Assembly: GCA_964497615.1 (NCBI GenBank)
Contig: CAZCEC010000007.1
Coordinates: 1 to 64,000, forward strand
Origin: CAZCEC01 sp964497615
Lineage (GTDB): Bacteria; Chloroflexota; Anaerolineae; Anaerolineales; UBA6663
Length of the DNA: 64,000 nt
Direction: 5' to 3'
The position numbers and the translations under genes are program-made. Each line of letters begins with the position of its first letter. The stretch's first letter is position 1. The notes under the pieces are model-generated. The model made no database searches, had not been told where the DNA came from, and was given only the letters and a program-made list of their open reading frames with translations. Shown in pieces: positions 39,544-47,827 of this stretch.

Positions 39544-41253
39544 ATGAACGAGACGTTTCTCATCCTCGGCGGCGGCGGCATGATCGGCGCACAGGTCGTG
39601 CGACAGATCGCCCGCAACCTGGCGCCGCGCCGCATCATCGTGGCCTCGCTCTACCAGCAGGAGGTGCGCGAGGCCATCGAGCAGTTCGAGCGTGAGTTCC
39701 CGGCGGTGGAGTTCGTGGGGTTTTGGGGCGATGTTTTCCTGCGCGCGGAGTGGAACAAGCAGGACCGCCGCCAGAGCCTGACCCGCGGCCGGCTGCTTGC
39801 CTCTGCCGAGCGCCGCGCCGACCTGTACACCGACCTGTTCGGCGACCTCGACCACGCCTACGAAGTCTCGCAGTTGGCGCAACTCATCCGCGAGCACCAG
39901 CCGGACGTGGTGGTGGACAGCATCAACACCGCCACCGCCATCAGCTACCAGGACGTGTACACCGCCTCGGTCGTCGCTCAGCAGTCGTTCCAGGAGATGG
40001 CGGCGCGCGTGGCGAGGGGCGAACCGGGCGCCGCCGAACTGGAGCCAGCCCAGCGCGCGCTGGAGATGCTGCTGATCTCGCAGTCGGTGCCGCAGTTGGT
40101 GCGGCATGTGCTGGTCATCCACCGCGCCATGTCGGCGGCGGGCACGCGGCTGTACTTGAAGGTGGGCACCACCGGCACCGGTGGCATGGGGCTGAACATC
40201 CCCTACACCCACTCCGAGGACCGGCCCTCGGCGCAACTGATGACCAAGACCGCCATCGCTTTTGCCCACACGGGGCTGTTGTTCCTGATGGCGCGCACGC
40301 CCGGCGGGCCGGTGGTGAAGGAAGTGAAGCCGGGCGCAATGGTGGGCTATGCCGACATCACCCGCCGCACTATCCGCGAGCACGGCCAGCCGGTGCACGT
40401 CTTTGCCAGCCGCACCGAGCCGTTGGGCGAGCGGTTGGTCCTGCGCCAGCCGGAGGACGACTACCAGCGGCTGAGCAAGCTGGAGATGGTGGTGGTGGAC
40501 ACCGGCGAGAACGGGGTGTTCACCAAGGGCGAGTTCGAGGCCATCACCCACCAGCGGCAGATGGAGTTCATCACCCCGGAGGAGATCGCCCGGCAGGTGG
40601 TGCTGGAGGTGCGCGGCAGCAACACCGGCTTCGACGTGATCGGCGCGATTGACAGCGCCGTGATGAACCCCACCTACCGCGCCGGCTACCTGCGCCACTT
40701 CGCGCTGGAGGAGATCACGCGGCTGGAGCGCGAGACGGGCTCGCACTCGGTGGCGTTGGGCCAGCTTGGCCCGCCGGAACTGGGCAAGCTGTTGTGGGAG
40801 GCTCACCTGCTCAAGCTCCAGTGCGGCACCCTGAGCGCGGTGCTCCAGCAATCGCCCGAGGCGCTGGCGAGGGCGCTGGACGCGCTGGTGCAGGGCGACG
40901 CCGGCCTGCGCCAGACCATCGTCTCGGTGGGGCTGCCGGTGCTCACGCCGGACGGGCAAAGCCTGATCCGCGGGCCGCACATCCGCATCCCCGAGGCGCC
41001 GGGCGCGAACAGCGTGCTCCTGACCCCGGCGGCGCTGGACAAGTGGGCGGCCAAGGGCTGGGTGGACCTGCGCCCCAGCAACCTGCGCCGCTGGCACGCG
41101 CGCTTCACCAAGATGCAGCGCGAGGCCCAGCGCCTGCGCGGGCGCGGGTCGGCGGCCGTCACGCGCGAGGCCTACCTGGGCGACGACATCGCCATCGGCG
41201 CGGTGGTGGGCTGGATTTTTAATAACGAAGAAGGCGGATACCGAATCAAGTGA
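39544..41253 (+). CDS. NAD(P)-binding Rossmann-fold protein, unassigned
   Basis: 569 aa. It opens with a dinucleotide-binding motif, FLILGGGGMIGAQVVRQIAR (residues 4-23), then RIIVASLYQQ as second strand and QPDVVVDSINTATAISYQDV near 119-138, as in extended short-chain dehydrogenases. KVGTTGTGGMGLNIPYTHSE near 203-222 may form a substrate loop. The last 250 residues are not typical of epimerases, so the reaction is unknown. No membrane segment. No Shine-Dalgarno; the start sits 3 nt after the repeat array. The GH42-like gene follows after a 46-bp perfect palindrome. Confidence 0.65.
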   Translation: MNETFLILGGGGMIGAQVVRQIARNLAPRRIIVASLYQQEVREAIEQFEREFPAVEFVGFWGDVFLRAEWNKQDRRQSLTRGRLLASAERRADLYTDLFGDLDHAYEVSQLAQLIREHQPDVVVDSINTATAISYQDVYTASVVAQQSFQEMAARVARGEPGAAELEPAQRALEMLLISQSVPQLVRHVLVIHRAMSAAGTRLYLKVGTTGTGGMGLNIPYTHSEDRPSAQLMTKTAIAFAHTGLLFLMARTPGGPVVKEVKPGAMVGYADITRRTIREHGQPVHVFASRTEPLGERLVLRQPEDDYQRLSKLEMVVVDTGENGVFTKGEFEAITHQRQMEFITPEEIARQVVLEVRGSNTGFDVIGAIDSAVMNPTYRAGYLRHFALEEITRLERETGSHSVALGQLGPPELGKLLWEAHLLKLQCGTLSAVLQQSPEALARALDALVQGDAGLRQTIVSVGLPVLTPDGQSLIRGPHIRIPEAPGANSVLLTPAALDKWAAKGWVDLRPSNLRRWHARFTKMQREAQRLRGRGSAAVTREAYLGDDIAIGAVVGWIFNNEEGGYRIK

Positions 41254-41264
41254 AGTGTGGGTGT

Positions 41265-41310
41265 ATGGGCGTAGGGGAGTGTGGGCGCGCCCACACTCCC
41301 CTACGCCCAT
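41265..41310. repeat. 46-bp perfect palindrome
   Basis: Arms 41265-41287 and 41288-41310 are exact reverse complements with no loop. It lies 11 nt after one stop codon and 6 nt before the next start. No T-tract follows. Built of words like GGGCGTAGGGG and AGTGTGGGCG. Confidence 0.9.
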
Positions 41311-41316
41311 GCATTA

Positions 41317-43575
41317 ATGATCCCAATGAAAGCTCAAGTTAAAAACCATAACGGCACGCCAACGCTTTTTCTGAATGACCAGCCCGCTTACGCCAATATC
41401 CACCTGATCGGCGGGCTGGACCCGACCCCGGAGGGGTGGGCCATCACCGAGGACGCCATGCGCGGCTTTGCCGCCGCCGGCATCCATATCTACTCGATCG
41501 ACGCTGCCGGGGACGAGTGGTATGGGCCGCGCCCGGCCGATCCCGGCCAGTTCGACTTCACGCCGACCGCGGGCCGGCTGCGAAAGATTCTGGCGGTGGA
41601 CCCCGAGGCGCTGTTCCTGCTGCGCATCAGCTTTGATACCAAGTTCATGGCCGGCAACTGGTGGAACCAGGAATACCCGGATGAAGTGGAAGTGCTGTCC
41701 GACGGCCAGCGCCTGTCGGCCTCGTTTGCATCGGCGGCGTGGCAGGCGCGGGTGCAGGCTTTCCTGCGCGCCTACGTCCAGCACCTGCGCGCCGTGGGGC
41801 TGTACGACCGCGTCATCGCCTACCAGCTCTGCACCGGCACCTGCGGCGAGTGGATCAAGGACTGGTCGTCCATGAGCCCGGCCTCGGGCGACTTCAGCCC
41901 CGCCATGCAGCGGCGCTTCCGCGATTGGCTGCGCGAGCACTACCAGGGCGATGAGGCGGCGCTGCAGGCCGCCTGGGGCGACCCGGCGGTCACCTTCGAG
42001 ACGGCCGAGGTGCCGTCCGGGGAGGCGCAGGCGGCGACGACGCATTTCCTGTTCCGCGACCCCAGCCGCGAGCGGCAGACGATTGACTTCTACGCCTGCT
42101 ATGCCGATGCCGCCGCGGAGGCGCTGCTGGGCATGTGCCGCGCGGTGAAAGAGGCCACCCACGGCGAGAAACTCACCGGCGCGTTCTTCGGCTACCTGAT
42201 GGAGCTGGCCTGGAACAACTGCTTCTTCAACGACAACACCGGCGATCTGACGGGCAGCGAGGTCTCCACCGTGCAGCGCAGCGGCCACCTGGGGCTGCGC
42301 CGGGTGCTGCGCTCGCCGGACTTTGACTTTGTGGTGAGCCCGTACAGCTACGCCTTTCGGGGGATGGGCGGCGACGGCCTGCCCATGCAGCCGACCGAGA
42401 GCGTGCGCCTGCACGGCAAGCTGTACCTGTTCGAAGAAGACACGTTGATGCACAACAACTTCGACCCGCAGGGCCGGATGCACCCCAAGGACAAGACCCT
42501 GCCGATCTATCACCGCAACTTTGCGCAGGTGCTTACCCACGGGCTGGGCATCACCTGGATGGAGAGCAGCTACTTCGTGGAGGATCCGGCCCTCAAGCCG
42601 CAGATGCCGCATTGGCACCGGGTATATGACCGGCTGGGGCAGTGGGCGCTGAACCTGGACCGGAAGCCGAGCGCCGATGTGGCCGTGTTCCTGGACGACG
42701 AGAGCTACCGCTACGAGAGCAACCGCAACAACATCGACCTGCCCCTCATCGCCCACCAGCGCGTGGTGAGCCTGAACCGCTTCGGCGCGCCGCATGACCT
42801 GTACCTGCTGGAGGACCTGCTGGAGGGCAACCTGCCACCCTATAAGCTCTATGTCTTCCTCAATGCCTTCCACCTGGATCATGCCCGCCGCCGCGCGCTG
42901 CACGCCATCCTGGGCACGGGGGGGCGCACGGCGCTGTGGTATTACGCGCCCGGCTACCTCAACCAGGAGGCCGCCGCGCCCGCGCACGTGGACCACATGA
43001 CGGAACTGACCGGCTTCCACTTCCACAAGAGCGGCAGCTACTGGTCGGTGCTGGGGCACCTGACCAACTTCAAGCACCCCATCACCCGCGGGCTGTCGCA
43101 GGAGATGTTCTGGGGCACGACCCGCGCCCTCGGCCCCATCTTCCACCTGGCCGATGCTGAGGCGACCATCCTGGGCGAGGTGGTGTATGGGCTGGGGCGC
43201 TGCCAGCCGGGGCTGGGGCTCAAGCCCTACCAGCCGCCGGGCGCGGCGCAGCCGTTCACGTCCATCTACGCCGCCACGCCCAACCTGCCCTCGGCGGTGC
43301 TGCGCGGCATCGCCCGCCACGCCGGGGCGCACATCTACAACGGCGACGGCGATGTGCTGTACGCCACGCCCGACCTGCTGAGCGTGCACACCGTGGCCGG
43401 GGGGCCGCGCCGCTTCGACCTGCCGCGCCCGGTGGAGGTGGTCCATGACCTGTTCCACAACCGCCGCGTGGCGCAGGACACCGCGCAGTTCTGCGACGAA
43501 CTGACGCCGGAGAGCACGGCGTTGTATTACACGGGACCGGCAGCGGCGCTGAATGCGCTGAACCTGCCAGGATAA
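41317..43575 (+). CDS. GH42-like glycoside hydrolase
   Basis: 752 aa from ATG 41317; ATG 41326 is also possible. No signal peptide, so probably cytoplasmic. A TIM-barrel of the beta-galactosidase (GH42/GH5-like) type: Glu177 in CTGTCGEW is the candidate acid/base and Glu374/Glu375 in LFEEDTLM the candidate nucleophile. VVSPYSYAFRGMGGDG lies between them. The second half has an alpha/beta domain (about 460-560) like the trimerisation domain of GH42. Substrate unknown. It follows the Rossmann protein across the palindrome, and the two may act on the same sugar. Confidence 0.75.
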   Translation: MIPMKAQVKNHNGTPTLFLNDQPAYANIHLIGGLDPTPEGWAITEDAMRGFAAAGIHIYSIDAAGDEWYGPRPADPGQFDFTPTAGRLRKILAVDPEALFLLRISFDTKFMAGNWWNQEYPDEVEVLSDGQRLSASFASAAWQARVQAFLRAYVQHLRAVGLYDRVIAYQLCTGTCGEWIKDWSSMSPASGDFSPAMQRRFRDWLREHYQGDEAALQAAWGDPAVTFETAEVPSGEAQAATTHFLFRDPSRERQTIDFYACYADAAAEALLGMCRAVKEATHGEKLTGAFFGYLMELAWNNCFFNDNTGDLTGSEVSTVQRSGHLGLRRVLRSPDFDFVVSPYSYAFRGMGGDGLPMQPTESVRLHGKLYLFEEDTLMHNNFDPQGRMHPKDKTLPIYHRNFAQVLTHGLGITWMESSYFVEDPALKPQMPHWHRVYDRLGQWALNLDRKPSADVAVFLDDESYRYESNRNNIDLPLIAHQRVVSLNRFGAPHDLYLLEDLLEGNLPPYKLYVFLNAFHLDHARRRALHAILGTGGRTALWYYAPGYLNQEAAAPAHVDHMTELTGFHFHKSGSYWSVLGHLTNFKHPITRGLSQEMFWGTTRALGPIFHLADAEATILGEVVYGLGRCQPGLGLKPYQPPGAAQPFTSIYAATPNLPSAVLRGIARHAGAHIYNGDGDVLYATPDLLSVHTVAGGPRRFDLPRPVEVVHDLFHNRRVAQDTAQFCDELTPESTALYYTGPAAALNALNLPG

Positions 43576-43583
43576 TCGTCGCA

Positions 43584-43648
43584 GGGATCATGACATTTGC
43601 CAGCGGAGCTATCGCGCCCCTGGCGGTGTCGGCAAATGTCATGACCCC
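43584..43648. repeat. 18-bp inverted repeat around 29-nt spacer
   Basis: GGGATCATGACATTTGCC and its reverse complement match at 17 of 18 positions. The spacer is partly palindromic. It may end the upstream transcript or be a small mobile repeat. Confidence 0.75.
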
Positions 43649-43667
43649 TACTATTCGCGCAATGGCC

Positions 43668-43695
43668 TTGACAGTCCCCCGCTTTTGCCGATAAT
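43668..43695 (+). promoter_or_regulatory. Sigma-70 promoter of pheST
   Basis: Perfect -35 TTGACA (43668-43673), then GATAAT (43690-43695) at 16 nt (ATAATC at 17). Transcription would begin near 43702, just before T-box Stem I. Confidence 0.85.
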
Positions 43696-43701
43696 CAAGG
43701 C

Positions 43702-44006
43702 CAATCGAACAGCCCACAGGCTGTGACGGAGAAAAGTAAGCGGGTCACGACCGCCAGGGAGGCTGGGTCACCGACTGCAAGCCCGGCCCGGAACGCCCCC
43801 GCCGAAGTTCTCTCCCGAGCCGAGCCGGTGAATGGCCCCATTGGGGCCTAATAGCCGCCTCCGCAAGCCCAGCGTTACTGGGGCACCCAATCGCTGCTGA
43901 GGCTGGCTGCCGTTGGGGCAAAGTGGACCCGGCCAACGCCGGGCCAAGCTGGGTGGTACCACGGGTCAATCACTCCCGTCCCTGTTGTGGGCGGGAGTAT
44001 TCGTTT
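43702..44006 (+). promoter_or_regulatory. T-box riboswitch (Phe specifier) controlling pheST
   Basis: The T-box core GGTGGTACCACGG is at 43953-43965 and carries the UGGU that pairs with the uncharged tRNA end. ACGGG (43961-43966 region) can pair with CCCGT (43976-43980) to make the antiterminator, while ACTCCCG...CCC pairs with GGGCGGGAGT (43989-43998) and precedes ATTCGTTT to form the terminator. Near the 5' end, GGAGA/TCTCC and GCGG/CCGC helices flank an internal loop with AGTA (43735-43738) opposite GAAGTTC. TTC at 43808-43810 is a Phe codon in the specifier position. It should let pheST be read when tRNA-Phe is uncharged. Confidence 0.88.
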
Positions 44007-44017
44007 AAGGAGTGGCT

Positions 44018-45043
44018 ATGCTGGAGCAACTGAACCACATCGAAACGGCGGCGCTGGCGGCCCTGCAAACCGCCGCCGACACCGCCGCGCTGGAGGCCTG
44101 GCGCGTGGCCCACCTGGGCCGCAGCTCGCCCTTGATGACGGTGTTGGGCGACCTGGGCAAGCTCTCAAAGGAGGAGCGCCCCGCCCTCGGCAAGCGCGGC
44201 AACGAGGTGAAGCGCGCGCTGGAAGACGCCCACGCCGCCCGCGCCGCCGCGCTGCGCCAGGCCGAGCTGGAGCGCGCCACCCGCGAGGGCGCAGTGGACG
44301 TGACCCTGCCGGGGCGGCCGGTGACGCGCGGGCGGCTGCACCCGGCCACGCTGGGCCTGCGCCAGATTTACGACGTCTTCTCCGACATGGGCTTCCAGAT
44401 CTACCGCAGCCGCGAAGTGGAGACCGACGAATACAACTTCGAGTTCCTCAACATCCCGCCCCACCACCCGGCGCGCGATATGTGGGACACGTTCTACACC
44501 ACCACGCCCAACGTCATCCTGCGCACGCACACCTCGCCCGGACAGATCCACGCCATGCGCCAGTACTGCCCGGAGCCGATCCGCATCATCCTGCCGGGCA
44601 TGTGCTACCGCTACGAGCAGATTTCGGCGCGGGCCGACATCCAGTTCTACCAGGTGGAGGGGCTGGCCGTGGGGCGGCACGTGACCCTGAGCGACCTCAA
44701 GGGCACCCTGAGCGATTTCGCCCGGCGGCTCTTCGGCCAGCACGTGCGCACCCGCTTCCGCGCCGACCACTTTCCCTTCACCGAGCCATCGGCGGAAATG
44801 GATGTGGAGTGCTTCGTGTGCGACGGGCGCGGCTGCCCGGTGTGCAAGCAGACCGGCTGGCTGGAGATCCTGGGCTGCGGCATGGTGCACCCCAACGTGC
44901 TGCGCAACGGCGGCTACGACCCGGCCGAGTTCTCCGGCTTTGCCTTCGGCATGGGGCCGCAGCGCATCATCATGCTGCAGCACCGGATCGAGGACATCCG
45001 GTACTTCTTTCAGAACGACTTGAGGTTCCTGGAGCAGTTCTAA
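44018..45043 (+). CDS. pheS: Phenylalanyl-tRNA synthetase alpha subunit
   Basis: 341 aa from ATG 44018 (AAGGAG 5 nt upstream). The N-terminal coiled coil spans residues 1-85; the class II catalytic core follows. Motif 1 region: HPATLGLRQIYDVFSDMGF; motif 2: RYEQISARADIQFYQVEGL; motif 3: AFGMGPQRIIML. Motif 3 has Gln where most PheS proteins have Glu (GMGxER), while the Arg is kept. An inserted Cys cluster, CFVCDGRGCPVCKQTGW (about 265-281), is a likely zinc site seen in some PheS lineages. With PheT it forms the alpha2-beta2 enzyme charging tRNA-Phe. Controlled by the T-box in its leader. Confidence 0.96.
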   Translation: MLEQLNHIETAALAALQTAADTAALEAWRVAHLGRSSPLMTVLGDLGKLSKEERPALGKRGNEVKRALEDAHAARAAALRQAELERATREGAVDVTLPGRPVTRGRLHPATLGLRQIYDVFSDMGFQIYRSREVETDEYNFEFLNIPPHHPARDMWDTFYTTTPNVILRTHTSPGQIHAMRQYCPEPIRIILPGMCYRYEQISARADIQFYQVEGLAVGRHVTLSDLKGTLSDFARRLFGQHVRTRFRADHFPFTEPSAEMDVECFVCDGRGCPVCKQTGWLEILGCGMVHPNVLRNGGYDPAEFSGFAFGMGPQRIIMLQHRIEDIRYFFQNDLRFLEQF

Positions 45044-45044
45044 T

Positions 45045-45129
45045 GCAAGGGGTGTAAGGGGCATAAAGGGCATAAAGGGCAGTGCAAACGACTTGCCCTT
45101 TATACCCCTCTGACCCTTTATGCCCTTGC
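45045..45129. repeat. Short-word inverted repeat between pheS and pheT
   Basis: Left half has AAGGGG/CATAAAGGG words and the right half their inverse (CCCTTTATG, ACCCCT), with GCAAGGG and CCCTTGC at the ends. Because pheS and pheT must be co-transcribed, this hairpin sits inside the mRNA. Confidence 0.8.
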
Positions 45130-45145
45130 CTGGAGTATTGCGACT

Positions 45146-47779
45146 ATGAAAGTGCCTCTGAGTTGGCTGCGCGATTTCGTTGACATCACCCTCACTGCGG
45201 AGGAGTTGGCCTATAAGCTCACCTTCGCGGGGCTGGAGGTGGAAGAGCTGGAGTACGTGGGCCTCGGCCCCGCCGATGGCGTGATTGCGGGCCTGTCGCC
45301 GCACCTCAAGAGCAGCGGCCCCGCCGCCCAGGGCCTGGGCTGGAACCCCGACAAGATCGTGGTGGCCCAAATCCTGGAAGTCATGCCGCACCCCAACGCC
45401 GACCGGCTGACCCTGTTGCGCCTGGACGACGGGGGCGGCGCGGAGCAAACCGTGCTCACCGGCGCGCCCAACCTGTTCCCCTTTAAGGGGCAGGGGCCGC
45501 TGCCCAAGCCCCTCAAGGTGGCCTACGCCCGCGAGGGCAGCGTGCTCTACGACGGGCACAAGCCCGGCCGCGAGTTGATGACCCTCAAGCGGGCCAAAAT
45601 CCGGGGCGTGGAGTCCTACTCGATGGTGTGCTCGGAAAAGGAGTTGGGCATCTCCGATGAGCATGAGGGCATCATCCTGCTGGACGACGATGCGCCGGTG
45701 GGCGTTCCCCTGGCCGACTACATGGGCGATGTGGTCCTGACGGTCAAGATCAACCCGAACATGGCCCGCAACGCCAGCGTGCTGGGGCTGGCGCGCGAGG
45801 TGGCCGCGCTGACCGGCCAGCCGCTGAGGCACCCCGACTATAGCGTGCAGGCGGCGGGGCCGAGCCTCGCCGGGCGGCTGAGGCTGGAGATCAAGACGCC
45901 GGAGCTGAACCCGCGCTTCACCGCCGCGTTGATCGAGGGCGTCACCCTCGGCCCCAGCCCGTATTGGGTGCAGCGCCGCCTGCGGCTGGCGGGGCAGCGC
46001 CCAATCAATAACATCGTGGATGCCACCAACTACGTGATGCTGGAGATCGGCCAGCCCCTGCACGCCTTCGACTACGACGCGCTGCTGCGGCGGGCCGAGG
46101 GCGCAACGCCCACGATCATCACGCGCCTGCCCGCGCCGGGGGAGACCCTGACCACCCTGGACGGCGTAGCGCGCAAGCTGGATGACTACACCATCCTGGT
46201 GTGCGACGAGCGGGGCGCGCTCTCGCTGGGCGGCGTGATGGGTGGCGCGGAGACGGAGGTGAGCGACACGACCACCAACGTGCTGCTGGAGGGCGCGGCC
46301 TGGGAGTTCATCAACATCCGCCGCACGGTGAAGAGCCAGAGCCTGCCCTCGGAGGCGGCCTATCGCTTCTCGCGCGGGGTGCACCCGGCCATGACCGAGC
46401 GCGGCGTGCGGCGCGGCATCGAGCGCATGCGCCAGTGGGCGGGCGGCGTGGTGGCCGCGGGCCTGGCCGACACCTACCCGCTGCCCGCGCCCACCGTACT
46501 GGTGGACCTGCCCACGGCCGAGGTGGAACGGCTGCTGGGCGTGCGGCTGCCGGTGGAGGAGATCGTTCGGATCCTCCAGTCACTCGAGTTCAAGTGCGAG
46601 GTCAGAAGTCAGAAGGCAGAAGTCGGAAGTCTGACCGACCTTCCGACCTCCGACCTCCGACCTCCGACGACCATCAGCGTCACCGTCCCCGATCACCGCC
46701 TCGACATCGGCACGGGCGTCATCGGCCAGGCCGACCTAATCGAGGAGATCGCCCGCATCCACGGCTACGAGAACATCCCCGAGACCCAGTTGGCCGACCG
46801 GCTGCCGCCCCAGCGCGGCAACCCATCGCTAGAACTGGAGGAGCGCGCCCGCGACCTGCTGGTGCAGGCCGGCTTGCAGGAGGTCGTGACCTACGCCCTC
46901 ACCGCCCCGCAGCGCGAGCGGCGCGTGCTGCCCGCCGCCGCCGCGCCCGACGACCAACCCTACGTCACGCTGGCGAACCCGATCGTCACCGACCGGGTGG
47001 TGATGCGTCACACGGTGCTGCCGGGCGTGCTGGACATCGCCGCGGCCAACCTGCGCCATCACGACCGGCTGAGTTTGTTCGAGATCGGGCCGGTCTATCT
47101 GCGCGGCGAGAACGACGCGCAACTGCCGGACGAGAAGCGCCGGTTGGTGATCGTGCTCACCGGCCCGCGCGAGCCGCTGGCCTGGCCCGGCGCCGACCGG
47201 ACGCCGATGGACTTCTTCGACCTGAAGGGCGTGGTGGAGACGGTGCTGGCGGGCTTGCCGGCGAAGGGCGTGAGCTTCGCTCCGCCCGAGCCAGCCGCCC
47301 AGCATCCCACCTATCTGCCGGGCCGCACCGCGCGGCTGCTGCTGGAGGGCCGCCCCGCCGGCTGGCTGGGCCAGGTGCATCCCCTGGTCTGTGAGCAGTT
47401 CGACCTGCCCGCCCAGGCCGTGCTGGCCGCCGACCTGGACCTGGACCTGCTGCTGGATCAGGTGAACAAGCGCTTCGACGTTGCGCCGGTGCCGGAGTAT
47501 CCGCCGGTGAAGGAAGACCTGGCCGTGATCGTACCGGACGATGTGCCGGCCGTCGCCGTGCAGAACGCCATCGCCGCGGCCGGGGGCAGCCTGCTGGCCG
47601 AGGTGACCCTGTTCGACCTGTACCGGGGCGCGCAGATCGGCGCGGGCAAGAAGAGCCTGGCCTACCGGCTCACTTACCAGGCGCCGGACCGCACCCTGAC
47701 GGATGCCGAGGCCGCCAAGCTGCGGGCCAAGATCATCAAGCGGTTGACGGAGGAACTGGGGGCGGCGATCCGAAGCTAG
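45146..47779 (+). CDS. pheT: Phenylalanyl-tRNA synthetase beta subunit with in-frame repeat insertion
   Basis: 877 aa, longer than the usual about 800. Order: N-terminal MKVPLSWLRDFVD, a tRNA-binding OB domain (IVVAQILEVMPHPNADRLTL), B3/B4 editing region (INNIVDATNYVMLEIGQPLH, about 289-308), B5 DNA-binding-like domain (about 455-545), catalytic-like core and C-terminal anticodon-binding FDX-ACB domain (VAPVPEYPPVKEDLAVIVPD). In B5 about 24 residues between LQSLEFKCE and ISVTVPDHRLDI are encoded by a GTCAGAAG/GTCGGAAG...CTTCCGACCTCCGAC inverted repeat (46599-46671). Removing it would restore normal B5 spacing. The frame remains open, so the protein should still be made. Confidence 0.95.
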   Translation: MKVPLSWLRDFVDITLTAEELAYKLTFAGLEVEELEYVGLGPADGVIAGLSPHLKSSGPAAQGLGWNPDKIVVAQILEVMPHPNADRLTLLRLDDGGGAEQTVLTGAPNLFPFKGQGPLPKPLKVAYAREGSVLYDGHKPGRELMTLKRAKIRGVESYSMVCSEKELGISDEHEGIILLDDDAPVGVPLADYMGDVVLTVKINPNMARNASVLGLAREVAALTGQPLRHPDYSVQAAGPSLAGRLRLEIKTPELNPRFTAALIEGVTLGPSPYWVQRRLRLAGQRPINNIVDATNYVMLEIGQPLHAFDYDALLRRAEGATPTIITRLPAPGETLTTLDGVARKLDDYTILVCDERGALSLGGVMGGAETEVSDTTTNVLLEGAAWEFINIRRTVKSQSLPSEAAYRFSRGVHPAMTERGVRRGIERMRQWAGGVVAAGLADTYPLPAPTVLVDLPTAEVERLLGVRLPVEEIVRILQSLEFKCEVRSQKAEVGSLTDLPTSDLRPPTTISVTVPDHRLDIGTGVIGQADLIEEIARIHGYENIPETQLADRLPPQRGNPSLELEERARDLLVQAGLQEVVTYALTAPQRERRVLPAAAAPDDQPYVTLANPIVTDRVVMRHTVLPGVLDIAAANLRHHDRLSLFEIGPVYLRGENDAQLPDEKRRLVIVLTGPREPLAWPGADRTPMDFFDLKGVVETVLAGLPAKGVSFAPPEPAAQHPTYLPGRTARLLLEGRPAGWLGQVHPLVCEQFDLPAQAVLAADLDLDLLLDQVNKRFDVAPVPEYPPVKEDLAVIVPDDVPAVAVQNAIAAAGGSLLAEVTLFDLYRGAQIGAGKKSLAYRLTYQAPDRTLTDAEAAKLRAKIIKRLTEELGAAIRS
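46599..46671. repeat. Short-word inverted repeat inserted in frame in pheT
   Basis: AGTCAGAAGGCAGAAGTCGG-type words followed by the inverse CCGACCTCCGACC words. About 72 bp (24 codons), no stop codon in the pheT frame. Confidence 0.8.
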
Positions 47780-47788
47780 AAGCATGGA

Positions 47789-47818
47789 AGGGCCAGGCAG
47801 ATCCGTCTGCCTGGCCCT
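47789..47818. terminator. Bidirectional hairpin between pheT and STPK genes
   Basis: Perfect 13-bp stem (47789-47801 with 47806-47818) and a TCCG tetraloop, centred between two convergent stop codons. Confidence 0.8.
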
Positions 47819-47827
47819 GCTGCTGTT

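Larger units (their letters stand above)
43576..43700. other. Intergenic region before the pheST T-box
   Basis: Part of the 442-bp gap before pheS. It contains an 18-bp inverted repeat (43584-43601 and 43631-43648) and the pheST promoter (43668-43695). No ORF with coding bias. Confidence 0.6.

Noticed and set aside
41265..41310. Palindrome as an intrinsic terminator
   Set aside because: No T-run on either side and no loop; kept as a repeat instead.
41314..43458. 714-codon antisense frame opposite the GH42-like gene (and similar ones at 39529-41310 and 44165-46384)
   Set aside because: Same shadow effect; the sense frames have clear family motifs and the antisense frames do not.
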